From contig CAYSDZ010000037.1 of NCBI GenBank assembly GCA_964429915.1, positions 1 to 27,013 of the forward strand: a DNA stretch of 27,013 bases, given 5' to 3'. The notes under the pieces are model-generated. The model was not told where the DNA came from. It did not search any database and saw only the letters and a program-made list of their open reading frames with translations. Below, piece after piece: positions 1 to 7,993 of this stretch. The translations under genes were made by a program, and so were the position numbers. Numbering within the stretch: position 1 is the first letter of the stretch; the number at the start of each line of letters is the position of its first letter. Source of the stretch: Alteromonas_F sp964429915 (lineage in GTDB: Bacteria > Pseudomonadota > Gammaproteobacteria > Enterobacterales > Alteromonadaceae).

Positions 1-248
1 TTACTATTCGTTTACAGCGTGGTGGCGCTAAAAAGCGTCCATTTTATCAAGTAGTGGTTGCAGACAGTCGTCGTGCAAGAGACGGTCGTTTTATTGAAAA
101 CGTCGGTTTCTTTAACCCAACAGCATGCGGTCAAGCCGAGCGTCTTCGCTTGGACCTTGAGCGTGTTGAATACTGGGTGAGTAAAGGTGCAGGCGTTTCT
201 GATCGCGTATCTAGCTTGGTAAAAGAAGCAAAAAAAGCAGCAGCATAA
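1..248 (+). CDS. rpsP: 30S ribosomal protein S16 (5' end cut by window)
   Basis: Small-subunit ribosomal protein S16, which binds 16S rRNA and is needed for 30S assembly. The frame is open from base 3 (reading TIRLQRGGAKKRPFYQVVVA) to the TAA at 246-248. The motif RLQRGGAKKRPFY at the N-terminus, and DSRRARDGRFIENVGFFNP after it, are classic S16. Only about two codons (Met-Val in the family) lie before the window, so about 81 residues are visible. A GTG at 54 opens the same frame but falls inside the conserved core and is not the start. It is the first visible gene of an S16-RimM-TrmD-L19 operon, with rimM starting 10 bp downstream. Confidence 0.97.
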   Translation, partial: TIRLQRGGAKKRPFYQVVVADSRRARDGRFIENVGFFNPTACGQAERLRLDLERVEYWVSKGAGVSDRVSSLVKEAKKAAA

Positions 249-258
249 GAAGAGTAAA

Positions 259-777
259 ATGAGTCACGCGTCTGACAGTGTGGTGATTGGCAAAATCGGA
301 GCGCCTCATGGCGTAAAAGGTTGGGTCAAAATTCACAGTTTTACTCAGCAGCTTGAAACCGTGTTTTCCTATCAGCCTTGGGTTGTTGGGGGGAATACAG
401 TGATTGTTGACCAATGGCGAGTGCAAGGTAAAGCGTTTGTAGCTAAAGTGGAAAATATTGATCACCGCGAAGCGGCTGATGCAATTAAAAATTTAGACAT
501 TACTATTAACGCTGAATTGTTGCCGCAACTCGGGGAAGAAGAGTTTTATTGGCGCGACCTGAAAGGGATGCGAGTAATAACAACACAAGGCTATGACTTG
601 GGTACAGTGCAAGAAGTATTTAATACTGGTGCAAATGATGTATTACAAGTTAAAGCGAATTCCAAAGACGCTTTTGGTCAACGAGAGCGATTATTACCGT
701 TTGTATTCGATGAGGTGATTCATCAAGTCGATACAAACGAAAAGGTGATTACTGTCGATTGGGATCCTGGTTTTTAA
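259..777 (+). CDS. rimM: Ribosome maturation factor RimM
   Basis: 16S rRNA processing/30S maturation factor that acts on the 30S head and binds S19. The 172-residue length is normal. The N-terminal RimM domain shows the hallmark IGAPHGVKGWVKIHSFT (about residues 12-28). The C-terminal PRC-barrel half has EEEFYWRDLKGM (about 93-104) and GxVxxVFNTGANDVL (about 115-128). The ATG at 259 follows an AAGAAGAG ribosome-binding stretch. The gene sits between rpsP and trmD as in most gammaproteobacteria. Its TAA shares one base with the trmD ATG (TAATG), so translational coupling is likely. Confidence 0.97.
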   Translation: MSHASDSVVIGKIGAPHGVKGWVKIHSFTQQLETVFSYQPWVVGGNTVIVDQWRVQGKAFVAKVENIDHREAADAIKNLDITINAELLPQLGEEEFYWRDLKGMRVITTQGYDLGTVQEVFNTGANDVLQVKANSKDAFGQRERLLPFVFDEVIHQVDTNEKVITVDWDPGF

Positions 778-1559
778 TGACCAAGGGCGAATACAATACG
801 TGGTTTGGCATCGTCAGTTTGTTTCCTGACATGTTCGATTCTTTTTTATCGCAGGGCGTAATCGGTCGAGCGGTAAAAAAAGGGCAAATCCAAACCGAAG
901 TATTCAATCCCAGAGAATATACCCACGACAAACACCGTACGGTCGATGACAGACCCTACGGCGGAGGTCCAGGTATGTTAATGATGGTACAGCCTTTAAA
1001 TGACGCAATATGTGCTGCTAAACAAGCAGCCGAAGATATCGCCGGAGCGCAAGCTCAAGTGGTATATATGTCGCCGCAGGGTAATCCTTTGGATTATGAA
1101 ACTGCGAAACAGCTAGCCAGCACAAACAAACTTATTTTGTTGTGTGGCCGATACGAAGGTATTGACGAACGCATCATCGAAAAACATGTGGATATGCAGA
1201 TATCCATCGGAGATTATGTGTTAAGTGGCGGAGAATTACCTGCCATGGTGTTAATGGATGCAGTGTCTCGTTTGTTGCCTGGTGTACTGGGGCACAGCGA
1301 TTCGGCTTGCGAAGATTCATTTACTCATGGTTGGTTAGATTGCCCGCATTACACTCGACCTGAAGTATGGGAAGGCAAGTGTGTACCTGAAGTATTACTG
1401 AGTGGCGACCATAAAAAAATTAGACAGTGGCGATTACAGCAAGCCTTAGGGCAAACTATGTTGAAACGTCCTGATATGTTTAACGACCTAGCTCTGACTG
1501 AGGAGCAAACTGAGCTGTTAAATGCGTTTAAGGCCAGTTTGCAGCAAGATGACAGTTAA
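777..1559 (+). CDS. trmD: tRNA (guanine-37-N1)-methyltransferase TrmD
   Basis: SPOUT-class methyltransferase that makes m1G37 in tRNAs, preventing +1 frameshifting. The trefoil-knot SAM-binding region is visible in LLCGRYEGIDERI and GDYVLSGGELPAMVLMDAVSRLLPGVLG, as is the substrate loop region RPYGGGPGMLMM. The frame is open from 759, but the start chosen is the ATG at 777: it gives MTKGEYNTWFGIVSLFPDMF, the family N-terminus, and overlaps the rimM stop by one base. This gives 260 residues, close to the usual 250. It is followed 15 bp later by rplS. Confidence 0.97.
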   Translation: MTKGEYNTWFGIVSLFPDMFDSFLSQGVIGRAVKKGQIQTEVFNPREYTHDKHRTVDDRPYGGGPGMLMMVQPLNDAICAAKQAAEDIAGAQAQVVYMSPQGNPLDYETAKQLASTNKLILLCGRYEGIDERIIEKHVDMQISIGDYVLSGGELPAMVLMDAVSRLLPGVLGHSDSACEDSFTHGWLDCPHYTRPEVWEGKCVPEVLLSGDHKKIRQWRLQQALGQTMLKRPDMFNDLALTEEQTELLNAFKASLQQDDS

Positions 1560-1577
1560 CTAGGAAGAGAGGATATG

Positions 1578-1937
1578 ATGAGTAAAGTAAGTCAAGATAT
1601 CATCAAGAAAATTGAAGAAGCACAGTTGAAATCTGATGTGCCTGCATTTGGCCCTGGTGATACTGTGATTGTAAAAGTACGTGTAAAAGAAGGCGAAAAA
1701 GAGCGTCTTCAGGCGTATGAAGGTGTGGTTATTGCAAAACGTAACCGTGGATTGCACTCATCGTTTACAGTTCGTAAGATTTCGAGCGGTGAAGGCGTAG
1801 AGCGTGTGTTCCAAACACACAGCCCGGCAGTAGATTCAATTGAAGTTAAACGTCGTGGTGCTGTTCGTCGTGCGAAACTTTACTATCTTAGAGAGCGTTC
1901 AGGTAAATCTGCACGTATCAAAGAGAAACTTAACTAA
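1578..1937 (+). CDS. rplS: 50S ribosomal protein L19
   Basis: Large-subunit protein L19, located at the 30S-50S interface. The 119-residue sequence carries the strongly conserved RNRGLHSSFTVRKISSGEGV, the stretch VERVFQTHSPAVDSI, and the basic RRGAVRRAKLYYLRERSGK. Two tandem ATG codons occur at 1575 and 1578. The GAGAGGA Shine-Dalgarno lies only about 2 nt from the first and about 5 nt from the second, so 1578 is preferred; using 1575 adds one Met. It is the last gene of the operon and is followed by an intrinsic terminator 30 bp downstream. Confidence 0.97.
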   Translation: MSKVSQDIIKKIEEAQLKSDVPAFGPGDTVIVKVRVKEGEKERLQAYEGVVIAKRNRGLHSSFTVRKISSGEGVERVFQTHSPAVDSIEVKRRGAVRRAKLYYLRERSGKSARIKEKLN

Positions 1938-1970
1938 ATTAACTAATCTTGCGTTACTGTTAACTAATAA

Positions 1971-1994
1971 AAGCCCGCTTATAGCGGGTTTTTT
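1971..1994 (+). terminator. Intrinsic terminator of the rpsP-rimM-trmD-rplS operon
   Basis: Perfect 6-bp GC stem CCCGCT/AGCGGG (1974-1979 with 1983-1988) around a TAT loop, extended by G-U and A-U pairs at the base, then a run of six T residues (1989-1994). It sits 34 bp after the rplS stop, as expected for the end of this operon. Confidence 0.9.
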
Positions 1995-2032
1995 GATCTT
2001 TCCATATGATAATTTAGATATCATTAAGCCTT

Positions 2033-2737
2033 ATGAATAGAAACTTAAGCGTAGATATTTGTCGAACTCTAGCGATCATTTTAATGATTGTTTTTCATTT
2101 TATTTTTGATCTCAAGTTTGTTGGGTTTGTTGATGTAGACATTCCTGATGGTCTTGGATGGAAACAATTCCGATGGTTAATCATTTCTATTTTCTTTTTG
2201 TGTTTTGGTGCTTCGCTCGCCTTTGCTTATGCGAATGTTTTTAGCGTAAAAAAGTATGTAAAACGAACGACAAAAATCGCATTAGCTGCACTCATTATCT
2301 CAGCCGTTACCTATTTTTACATGCCACAAAATTGGATCTTTTTTGGCGTTTTGCACTTTTTTGTACTAGCGAGTGTAGTGAGTCTGCCGTTTATACGACG
2401 GCCTAAAGTGAGTCTTGCAATTGGAGTAACCATAATTGGCGTTGGGATGGCGCAAATCATTCCTCATCGATGGCCTTGGGATGTTTTGTTTCTAGGGCAA
2501 TTACCTCGTTATACAAACGATTTTATTGCTTTGTTTCCTTGGTTGGGAATGGTATTCGTTGGCATCGGCTTAGGTCATGCTAAGTGGCTTAACAACGACC
2601 CTTTTAAATCCATATCGTTTATTCAAATCCATCAAATGTGGCTCACTTACCCAGGGCGTCATAGTTTACTTATTTATTTAATTCACCAGCCTATAATAAT
2701 AAGTATTTTGTTAGCAGTGAAAATGTTTGGTCATTAA
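2033..2737 (+). CDS. Heparan-alpha-glucosaminide N-acetyltransferase-like (DUF1624) membrane protein
   Basis: Polytopic inner-membrane protein of 234 residues. The N-terminus, DICRTLAIILMIVFHFIFDL, matches the opening of the DUF1624 / HGSNAT catalytic-domain family (D-x-x-R-x-hydrophobic-M-x-x-x-H-x-x-x-D). In the eukaryotic enzyme a histidine carries the acetyl group across the membrane. About six to seven hydrophobic helices follow (for example around residues 48-66, 81-92, 102-120, 124-145, 162-182 and 210-230), and the family-like C-terminal GRHSLLIYLIHQPIII is present. Substrate and role in this organism are unknown. The ATG at 2033 lies 39 bp after the operon terminator, so an own promoter in that short AT-rich gap, or read-through, is needed. 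The fold assignment is fairly sure; acyl transfer is inference. Confidence 0.75.
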   Translation: MNRNLSVDICRTLAIILMIVFHFIFDLKFVGFVDVDIPDGLGWKQFRWLIISIFFLCFGASLAFAYANVFSVKKYVKRTTKIALAALIISAVTYFYMPQNWIFFGVLHFFVLASVVSLPFIRRPKVSLAIGVTIIGVGMAQIIPHRWPWDVLFLGQLPRYTNDFIALFPWLGMVFVGIGLGHAKWLNNDPFKSISFIQIHQMWLTYPGRHSLLIYLIHQPIIISILLAVKMFGH

Positions 2738-3242
2738 AGTGTTTCTTTCAGGTTTAAGCGATGCTTCACTTTTTGTTGTAAAGTTTTTTGTACAAATTAT
2801 TTATTGGATAATGATCTGTTTTTTTAGAATCAATATTCATTTTTATCTTTGTTTTACCCATTTTGAACGCCATTTTATTTGATGCTACTTTCGAGCAAAA
2901 TCATTTTTCTTATTTTTGATTGTTTCTTAACAATAAAAAGAAAACGTATCAAAAGAATGATGTTTTCGTGATTAAATAAGATTACTTTTATGACTTAGAC
3001 TTGCCTTGTTAAATATGGTGAACTGCATAAAAAATCAAAAAATATGCAAATAAGATTCTTGGCTCGTCAATTTTTTTTCTTGATTTTCGCCAATTTATTG
3101 ACGTATTTTGTTCAAGCTCATTTCGTACTTAAAGTGGTTTGATAGAATAAATCCGTTAGCTCGGGTCTTTCCCTTTCAATCCTGCGGTTCAGTGAGTCAA
3201 TGAATAAAATAACAATATTTACCCATCTCCAGGGAGTCAAAA
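2738..3242. other. 505-bp AT-rich intergenic region upstream of the subtilase
   Basis: No gene-length ORF is credible on either strand, and no strong terminator follows the membrane protein. The stretch is rich in A and T runs. Near its right end there is an extended -10-like TGATAGAAT (3140-3148), a short GAGTCAA direct repeat (3194-3200 and 3234-3240), a possible 22-codon upstream ORF (3200-3268) and a good Shine-Dalgarno (AGGGAGT, 3231-3237) for the subtilase. The length suggests a regulated promoter with upstream binding sites, but I recognise none. Confidence 0.5.
3140..3148 (+). promoter_or_regulatory. Possible extended -10 promoter of the subtilase gene
   Basis: The sequence TGATAGAAT matches the extended -10 pattern TGnTAnAAT. 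The hexamer 17 bp upstream does not resemble TTGACA, which extended -10 promoters can tolerate. Transcription would begin near 3155 and give a leader of about 90 nt before the ATG at 3243. It is a pattern match only. Confidence 0.3.
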
Positions 3243-6200
3243 ATGAAGCAAAAAACGTTATTTACTAGCGTTAGTTTAGCTTGTATGTCATTAAGCTGTA
3301 TGGCCTCAGCATCTGAATATCAAGTTGACGTAGATGTAAGCAAAATTTCGGTAAGCGGTCCTGCTCCAGTAGCAGCATCGGTGATAAGTAACACTTACAT
3401 CGTGCAGTTGAAGGGCGCGTCGGGTGTTTCTAAAGCCTCTGAAATAGGCGAGCTCACACCAAGTAATCAATTAGTCGCAAGGTTTGGCAATAACTACAAC
3501 GCCAATACACCTGCAATGACCGACTACATTAATGCGATGAAAGCGCAGCAGGAAAAAGTCGCCACGGAGATTGGTATCAACGAGCTGATTTATCAATATG
3601 CTCACACTTTTAATGGTTTCTCTGCAAAGCTAACTGATGCACAGTTGGCAGCACTAAAAAATCATCCTGATGTAGTCGGTGTTTATCAAGATTCGCTCTT
3701 CAAACCTCAAACAGCCAACACGCCTGAATTCTTGGGCTTAACTGGAAGAGGTGGTCAACACACCTTAGGTATCAAAGGTGAAGACGTAATCGTGGGTATT
3801 TTAGATTCAGGTATTTGGCCTGAGAACCCTTCATTCGGCGAAGATTCCAGTGTTCCTGAATTAGCCTATGGTCCAGCACCCGATGGTTGGGCAGGTGAGT
3901 GTAATGTCGGAACGGTAGGGTCATTTATCGATGATTCTGGCGCAGTGATATACGATGACTCAACAGTGGCTGTCGATGAGTTCGAGTGTAATAATAAATT
4001 GATCGGTGCTCGTTACTTCGGTAGCTCATTCTCTAGCCAGTTAGAGATTCAATTTGGATTAGGTGAATTTGCTTCGCCTCGTGATGCCGATGGTCACGGA
4101 AGTCATACTGGGTCTACTGCCGCAGGTAATGAAGGCATTCAGGCTACAATAAATGGTGTCGATGTAGGTACGGTATCGGGTATTGCACCTAGAGCACGAA
4201 TCGCAGCGTACAAAGTATGCTGGAACTCAGATTACACTACACCCGAAGGTGTTGATGAAGCAGGCTGTTTCTTCGGTGACAGTATGGCGGCTATCGACCA
4301 AGCTGTGTTAGATGGTGTAGATGTACTGAACTACTCTATCGGAAACACACAAGCCATTAACTCTCCGGTTTACAATGCCTCTCTTGCTGCGTCAGCGGCG
4401 GGTGTGCTATTCGCTGGTTCTGCTGGTAACTCTGGTATAGACAGAGCAACAGGACAAGAGCTTGTAGACAGAGTAAGTAACATCGCGCCTTGGATTGCTA
4501 CCGTTGCAGCTTCTACTTACGATGGAGAATCAGTTGTTATCGGCAGTGCGCTGAATGTTGACTCTGGTGATTTGGCTGAAACGGCTTTCTTCTCAGTTCC
4601 AGGTATAATTACAACAGATATCCCAGAAGAGGGTTTTTCTGGCGAATTGGGTGTTGCTGAACCAATTTTGGCATGTGCGCCTTTAACCAATGACTTAACT
4701 GGAAAAATTGCTGTTATCGCTCGAGGAGCGTGTGGATTTTCAACCAAGATACTTAATGCGCAAGCCGTTGGCGCAGTGGGTGTTATCGTTTATTCAGACG
4801 ACAGACCTTTGACTGGAATGGGCGGTGATGCAACGGGTATCACTGTGCCAGGCGTCATGATTAACAATACTGATGGTTTGTCTTTGGTCGCTTCAGTAGA
4901 AAGCAGTGAAACGGCAGCAACGATGACGCTAGATAGTATTGGTCGACCTAATATCGAAGTCGGTAATATTATGGCTGACTTTTCTTCGAAAGGCGTGAAT
5001 ACGCAAACTGGTGACATATTAAAGCCAGATATTACAGCACCTGGTGTACGTATTCTTGCAGCTAATACTTTCGACCAGCTAGATACTGGCTCTCAGGTTG
5101 ATGGCGAGAATTTCCAATACTTGCAAGGAACGTCAATGTCTAGCCCTCATGTGGCTGGTATGGCAGCGTTACTTATGGGTCAACACCCAACTTGGACGCC
5201 TGCACAAGTTAAATCTGCACTAATGACGACGGCAAGACAGGACGTAGTTAAGTTTTTCGACAATAACGCTCCTGCTGACCCCTTCGATTTTGGTGCAGGT
5301 CACGCTGATCCAGTACCCGCTATGAATCCTGGTCTGGTTTATGACACTAACTTTGGTGACTACTTGGGCTTCTTATGTGGCCAAGGTCAAAGTGGTTTAG
5401 TGGTAAATCTTCAAGGTGGAGGAGACGAGGCCTTAACGTGTGACGAAATAGCCGATGCTGGTTTTGCGACTGACGCTAGCCAATTAAACTACCCATCTAT
5501 TGCTATTGCTGAGCTTGAAGGTTCTGAAACTATCTTCCGCACAGTTACTGATATTTCAGGTGAAGGTGGTGTATACGAAGTGTTCGTAGACGCACCAGCC
5601 GGTATCGATGTTGCTGTAGCAACGTTCGATAACTTTGGTAATGAAACTGAATCACCTGTACTACGCGTTGAACCCGGTGAAAAAGCCAGTTACTCACTTA
5701 CCTTCACTACTAATGACGACTTTGTTTCAGAAGAGTGGGTGTTTGGTTCTGTAACACTTTCGGGTGATGTTGACGTGAGAAGTCCTATCGCTATTCGTCC
5801 TATCGCTTTAGCAACCATCGAAGTGCCTGAATCGTTGTCTTTGCGTCTTAATAGAGGCCGAGCTGCATTTACTGTTCAAACGCTTTATTCTGGAAGCTTC
5901 AGCATGGAAACCAAAGGGCTTGCTCCTGCAATTGGTTTTGAGGGCACTGAAGTGAATAGAGAAGGCGCGCCGTTTAACTTTAGTGCGGGCCTTTCAACAG
6001 CAACATTCTTGTCTGTTCCAGAAGGTACTACGCTTGCTCGTTTCACGTTAAACGACGCATTAGTAAGCCAAGAAGGCGCCGATTTGGATATGTTCGTCTA
6101 TAGCTGTACTGCTTTCAGATGTACGCTAGTGGGCCAAAGCTCAACACTGGGTACCTCAAATGAAGATGTTCTACTTCGTAACCCAGAGCCGAAGTTCGAC

Positions 6201-6491
6201 AATGGAGCAGGTGATTTTTATATCTTATTTGCGCACGCGGCGAGTACAGGTGTTGATGAATCTGGTGAGCCAAATGATTCAGTAGACTTTGTTGCTCCTT
6301 CTTGGATTGTTGATAGTGCAGAAAGAACCACTGCTATTACCAGCTCTAGAGTTGCAGTAAATGGTAGGTTCCAAAATATCAGTCTTAGAACACGAGGCTT
6401 AGAGGCAGGTCAACTTTACATGGGAACCATTGAATTTATCGATGGCGACGGTGAATCGCAAGGTACAACTATATTAGAAGTACAGCCTTAA
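3243..6491 (+). CDS. Secreted subtilisin-like serine protease (S8) with I9 propeptide and PA domain
   Basis: Large extracellular protease precursor of 1082 residues. In order: a Sec signal peptide (about 1-23, ending near MASAS); an inhibitor I9 propeptide (about 50-155, with TYIVQLKG and HTFNGFSAKLTDAQL); the S8 catalytic domain with Asp188 (GILDSGIWPENPSF), His285 (DGHGSHTG), the oxyanion-hole Asn396 (GSAGNSG) and nucleophile Ser631 (GTSMSSPHVAG); a PA domain inserted between Asn and Ser (about 475-560, GKIAVIARGACGF); and a beta-rich C-terminal part including a fibronectin-III-like domain as in plant cucumisin-type subtilases. All catalytic residues are present. The last residues show no LPXTG, PEP-CTERM or GlyGly-CTERM tail, so it is probably released. 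The ATG follows AGGGAGT at good spacing. Substrate unknown. Confidence 0.93.
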   Translation: MKQKTLFTSVSLACMSLSCMASASEYQVDVDVSKISVSGPAPVAASVISNTYIVQLKGASGVSKASEIGELTPSNQLVARFGNNYNANTPAMTDYINAMKAQQEKVATEIGINELIYQYAHTFNGFSAKLTDAQLAALKNHPDVVGVYQDSLFKPQTANTPEFLGLTGRGGQHTLGIKGEDVIVGILDSGIWPENPSFGEDSSVPELAYGPAPDGWAGECNVGTVGSFIDDSGAVIYDDSTVAVDEFECNNKLIGARYFGSSFSSQLEIQFGLGEFASPRDADGHGSHTGSTAAGNEGIQATINGVDVGTVSGIAPRARIAAYKVCWNSDYTTPEGVDEAGCFFGDSMAAIDQAVLDGVDVLNYSIGNTQAINSPVYNASLAASAAGVLFAGSAGNSGIDRATGQELVDRVSNIAPWIATVAASTYDGESVVIGSALNVDSGDLAETAFFSVPGIITTDIPEEGFSGELGVAEPILACAPLTNDLTGKIAVIARGACGFSTKILNAQAVGAVGVIVYSDDRPLTGMGGDATGITVPGVMINNTDGLSLVASVESSETAATMTLDSIGRPNIEVGNIMADFSSKGVNTQTGDILKPDITAPGVRILAANTFDQLDTGSQVDGENFQYLQGTSMSSPHVAGMAALLMGQHPTWTPAQVKSALMTTARQDVVKFFDNNAPADPFDFGAGHADPVPAMNPGLVYDTNFGDYLGFLCGQGQSGLVVNLQGGGDEALTCDEIADAGFATDASQLNYPSIAIAELEGSETIFRTVTDISGEGGVYEVFVDAPAGIDVAVATFDNFGNETESPVLRVEPGEKASYSLTFTTNDDFVSEEWVFGSVTLSGDVDVRSPIAIRPIALATIEVPESLSLRLNRGRAAFTVQTLYSGSFSMETKGLAPAIGFEGTEVNREGAPFNFSAGLSTATFLSVPEGTTLARFTLNDALVSQEGADLDMFVYSCTAFRCTLVGQSSTLGTSNEDVLLRNPEPKFDNGAGDFYILFAHAASTGVDESGEPNDSVDFVAPSWIVDSAERTTAITSSRVAVNGRFQNISLRTRGLEAGQLYMGTIEFIDGDGESQGTTILEVQP

Positions 6492-6500
6492 GTTAGCACA

Positions 6501-6535
6501 GGTAAGGAGTCAATAAGCTCCTTACCCACCTTTTT
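6501..6535 (+). terminator. Hairpin between subtilase and PEP-CTERM-like gene
   Basis: Perfect 9-bp inverted repeat GGTAAGGAG (6501-6509) / CTCCTTACC (6518-6526) with an 8-nt loop, then CCACC and five T residues (6531-6535). The T run is four bases away from the stem, so this may be a weak terminator or a 3'-end stabiliser that lowers, rather than blocks, read-through into the gene starting at 6554. Confidence 0.6.
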
Positions 6536-6553
6536 AGTAGTTAGGAAAAAAAT

Positions 6554-7090
6554 ATGAAATCAATAAAAACCTTAGCCGTATCTTTTGCTTTGGCAGCGAG
6601 TATGTTGTTCTCTTTAAACGCGAGCGCTGGAGCTGTTCTGGTAACTCAAGAGCTTTTAGTGGGTGGCAATGTGTTTGGCGAAGTATCAATTGCCATCGAC
6701 AGCAGAGACTTAAATGCTGGTGTTATTCTTGATACGGCATTTGACGGTACTCCATCATTTGTAAATGCAACATTCTTTAACTTTTTTAATACCAGCGAAG
6801 TGTTTAACTTTGAAGCAGTCATCGATACAAGTAATATATTCGCAGGGTTTGAGTTTTTGGCGTTTGACGTATTAGACGACGACCCGTCAGTGCCGTTTAT
6901 TTACCAAGTTATTGTAGACCCATTTGCTAGTCTGGGTTTCATTGATATATTTGATTTCACCACAGGCGACTTTTTCGCATTCAGTGATGAAGTAACATTG
7001 GGCCAAGTAACTGTAAACGCACCAAGTATGATTGCGTTGTTCAGCTTAATGTTGGCTGGACTTGTTTTTATCAGAAAAAAAGTAAAATAA
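6554..7090 (+). CDS. PEP-CTERM-like exported surface protein, unknown function
   Basis: A 178-residue exported protein. The N-terminus is a clear signal peptide (basic MKSIK, hydrophobic core, NASAGA cleavage region near 25). The middle is acidic and phenylalanine-rich with predicted beta strands. The C-terminus (154-178) has the tripartite sorting signal of PEP-CTERM proteins: a short motif NAPS in place of PEPS, a hydrophobic helix (IALFSLMLAGLVFI) and a basic tail (RKKVK). In that family the signal is processed by an exosortase and the proteins are often tied to exopolysaccharide. No exosortase gene is in this window. RBS is AGGAAA 8 nt before the ATG. It lies 62 bp after the subtilase and has its own strong terminator. 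The sorting-signal call is fairly good; the function is unknown. Confidence 0.75.
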   Translation: MKSIKTLAVSFALAASMLFSLNASAGAVLVTQELLVGGNVFGEVSIAIDSRDLNAGVILDTAFDGTPSFVNATFFNFFNTSEVFNFEAVIDTSNIFAGFEFLAFDVLDDDPSVPFIYQVIVDPFASLGFIDIFDFTTGDFFAFSDEVTLGQVTVNAPSMIALFSLMLAGLVFIRKKVK

Positions 7091-7109
7091 ACTAGTTCAT
7101 TATTTGTAG

Positions 7110-7144
7110 AAAGCCAAGCCTCATTAAAGGGCTTGGCTTTTTTT
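7110..7144 (+). terminator. Strong intrinsic terminator after the PEP-CTERM-like gene
   Basis: A 10-bp perfect stem AAGCCAAGCC (7111-7120) / GGCTTGGCTT (7130-7139), extendable by one A-T pair, with a 9-nt loop and a T run through 7144. It ends the subtilase/PEP-CTERM region and lies directly upstream of the MOSC gene, only 15 bases before its likely start. Confidence 0.92.
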
Positions 7145-7159
7145 ATGGCTGGGTATGGT

Positions 7160-7993
7160 ATGTTGGGCACCTTAGAAAGTATTTTTGTCTATCCCGTAAA
7201 GTCTTGTGCGGGCTTGTCTTTGCAACAAGCAGTCTTAACACCTTTTGGTTTGAAGGGTGATAGACAATTTATGATTGTTAATGAAGAAGGGACGATGCTA
7301 ACACAACGCGCTAATGCAGCCCTTTCCCTCATTCAGCCTAGCGTCAACGCAACGGATTTGTCACTGTCTTTTCCCCAACAAGGTACGGTGGCTGTTAAAC
7401 TATCGGATGGAAGGAAGAAAACCGTAAAAATTTGGAAAGATACCGTCAATGCCTCTCTTGCCGAGAATGAGGTGAATGAGTGGCTAACCTATGTGCTAAA
7501 AAGCGATGTGCCTTTGTATTTGGTTAGGTTTGACCCTAACACCATACGGCTTCCAGGAAGCGTGGACAGATTTGGGAAAACTGGTCGGCACTTTGCCGAT
7601 GCGGCCCCTATTCTTGTTGCTAATAATGCATCGCTGCTGCAGCTTAATCGTGTTTTGAAAGCGCAAAACAAACCCGAAGTTGCCATATCATCATTTAGAC
7701 CGAATCTTGTAATTAATGGATTAAAGGCATTCGATGAACATAAGTTAAGGAGTATTTCTGTTCCAAATGGTAAACATATTATGTGCGTTGACCACTGTGA
7801 GCGCTGCCTTGTGATTTCTATTGATCAAAGTACAGGGAAGAAACGAGGCAATATGGTTCCTTTTCATGAATTGGCGAGTATCAATAGCATGCCAAATAAG
7901 AAAAAACCGGCTTTTGGTGTTAACAGTGTGCTTCATAGGAAAGATGCGAGTACACCTCTGTCTGTATCCGAACCTTTGAATTTTCATTTTTGA
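7160..7993 (+). CDS. MOSC domain-containing protein (YcbX-like, no ferredoxin domain)
   Basis: Protein of about 277 residues with an N-terminal MOSC beta-barrel domain (LESIFVYPVKSCAGL, then LTPFGLKGDRQFMIV and G-T-M-L-T-Q-R) and a C-terminal MOSC domain (RFGKTGRHFADAAPILVANNASL, SFRPNLVINGL). The cysteines at C213 and C216 in DHCERCLVISID correspond to the conserved Cys region of the family. YcbX-type proteins take part in molybdenum-cofactor-dependent reduction of N-hydroxylated compounds. E. coli YcbX carries a C-terminal 2Fe-2S domain; this protein ends without it. Start: the frame is open from a TTG inside the terminator stem, with ATGs at 7145 and 7160. I chose 7160 because MLGTLESIFVYPVKS aligns with family starts; 7145 is possible. 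The 3' end overlaps the convergent chemoreceptor frame by 10 bp. Confidence 0.85.
   Translation: MLGTLESIFVYPVKSCAGLSLQQAVLTPFGLKGDRQFMIVNEEGTMLTQRANAALSLIQPSVNATDLSLSFPQQGTVAVKLSDGRKKTVKIWKDTVNASLAENEVNEWLTYVLKSDVPLYLVRFDPNTIRLPGSVDRFGKTGRHFADAAPILVANNASLLQLNRVLKAQNKPEVAISSFRPNLVINGLKAFDEHKLRSISVPNGKHIMCVDHCERCLVISIDQSTGKKRGNMVPFHELASINSMPNKKKPAFGVNSVLHRKDASTPLSVSEPLNFHF

Noticed and set aside
1840..2040. 66-codon ORF overlapping the end of rplS
   Set aside because: It runs in another frame of rplS and through the operon terminator; not a credible gene.
6412..6491. Surface-anchor or GlyGly-CTERM tail on the subtilase
   Set aside because: The C-terminus ends in a hydrophilic stretch (ILEVQP) with no hydrophobic helix or basic tail.
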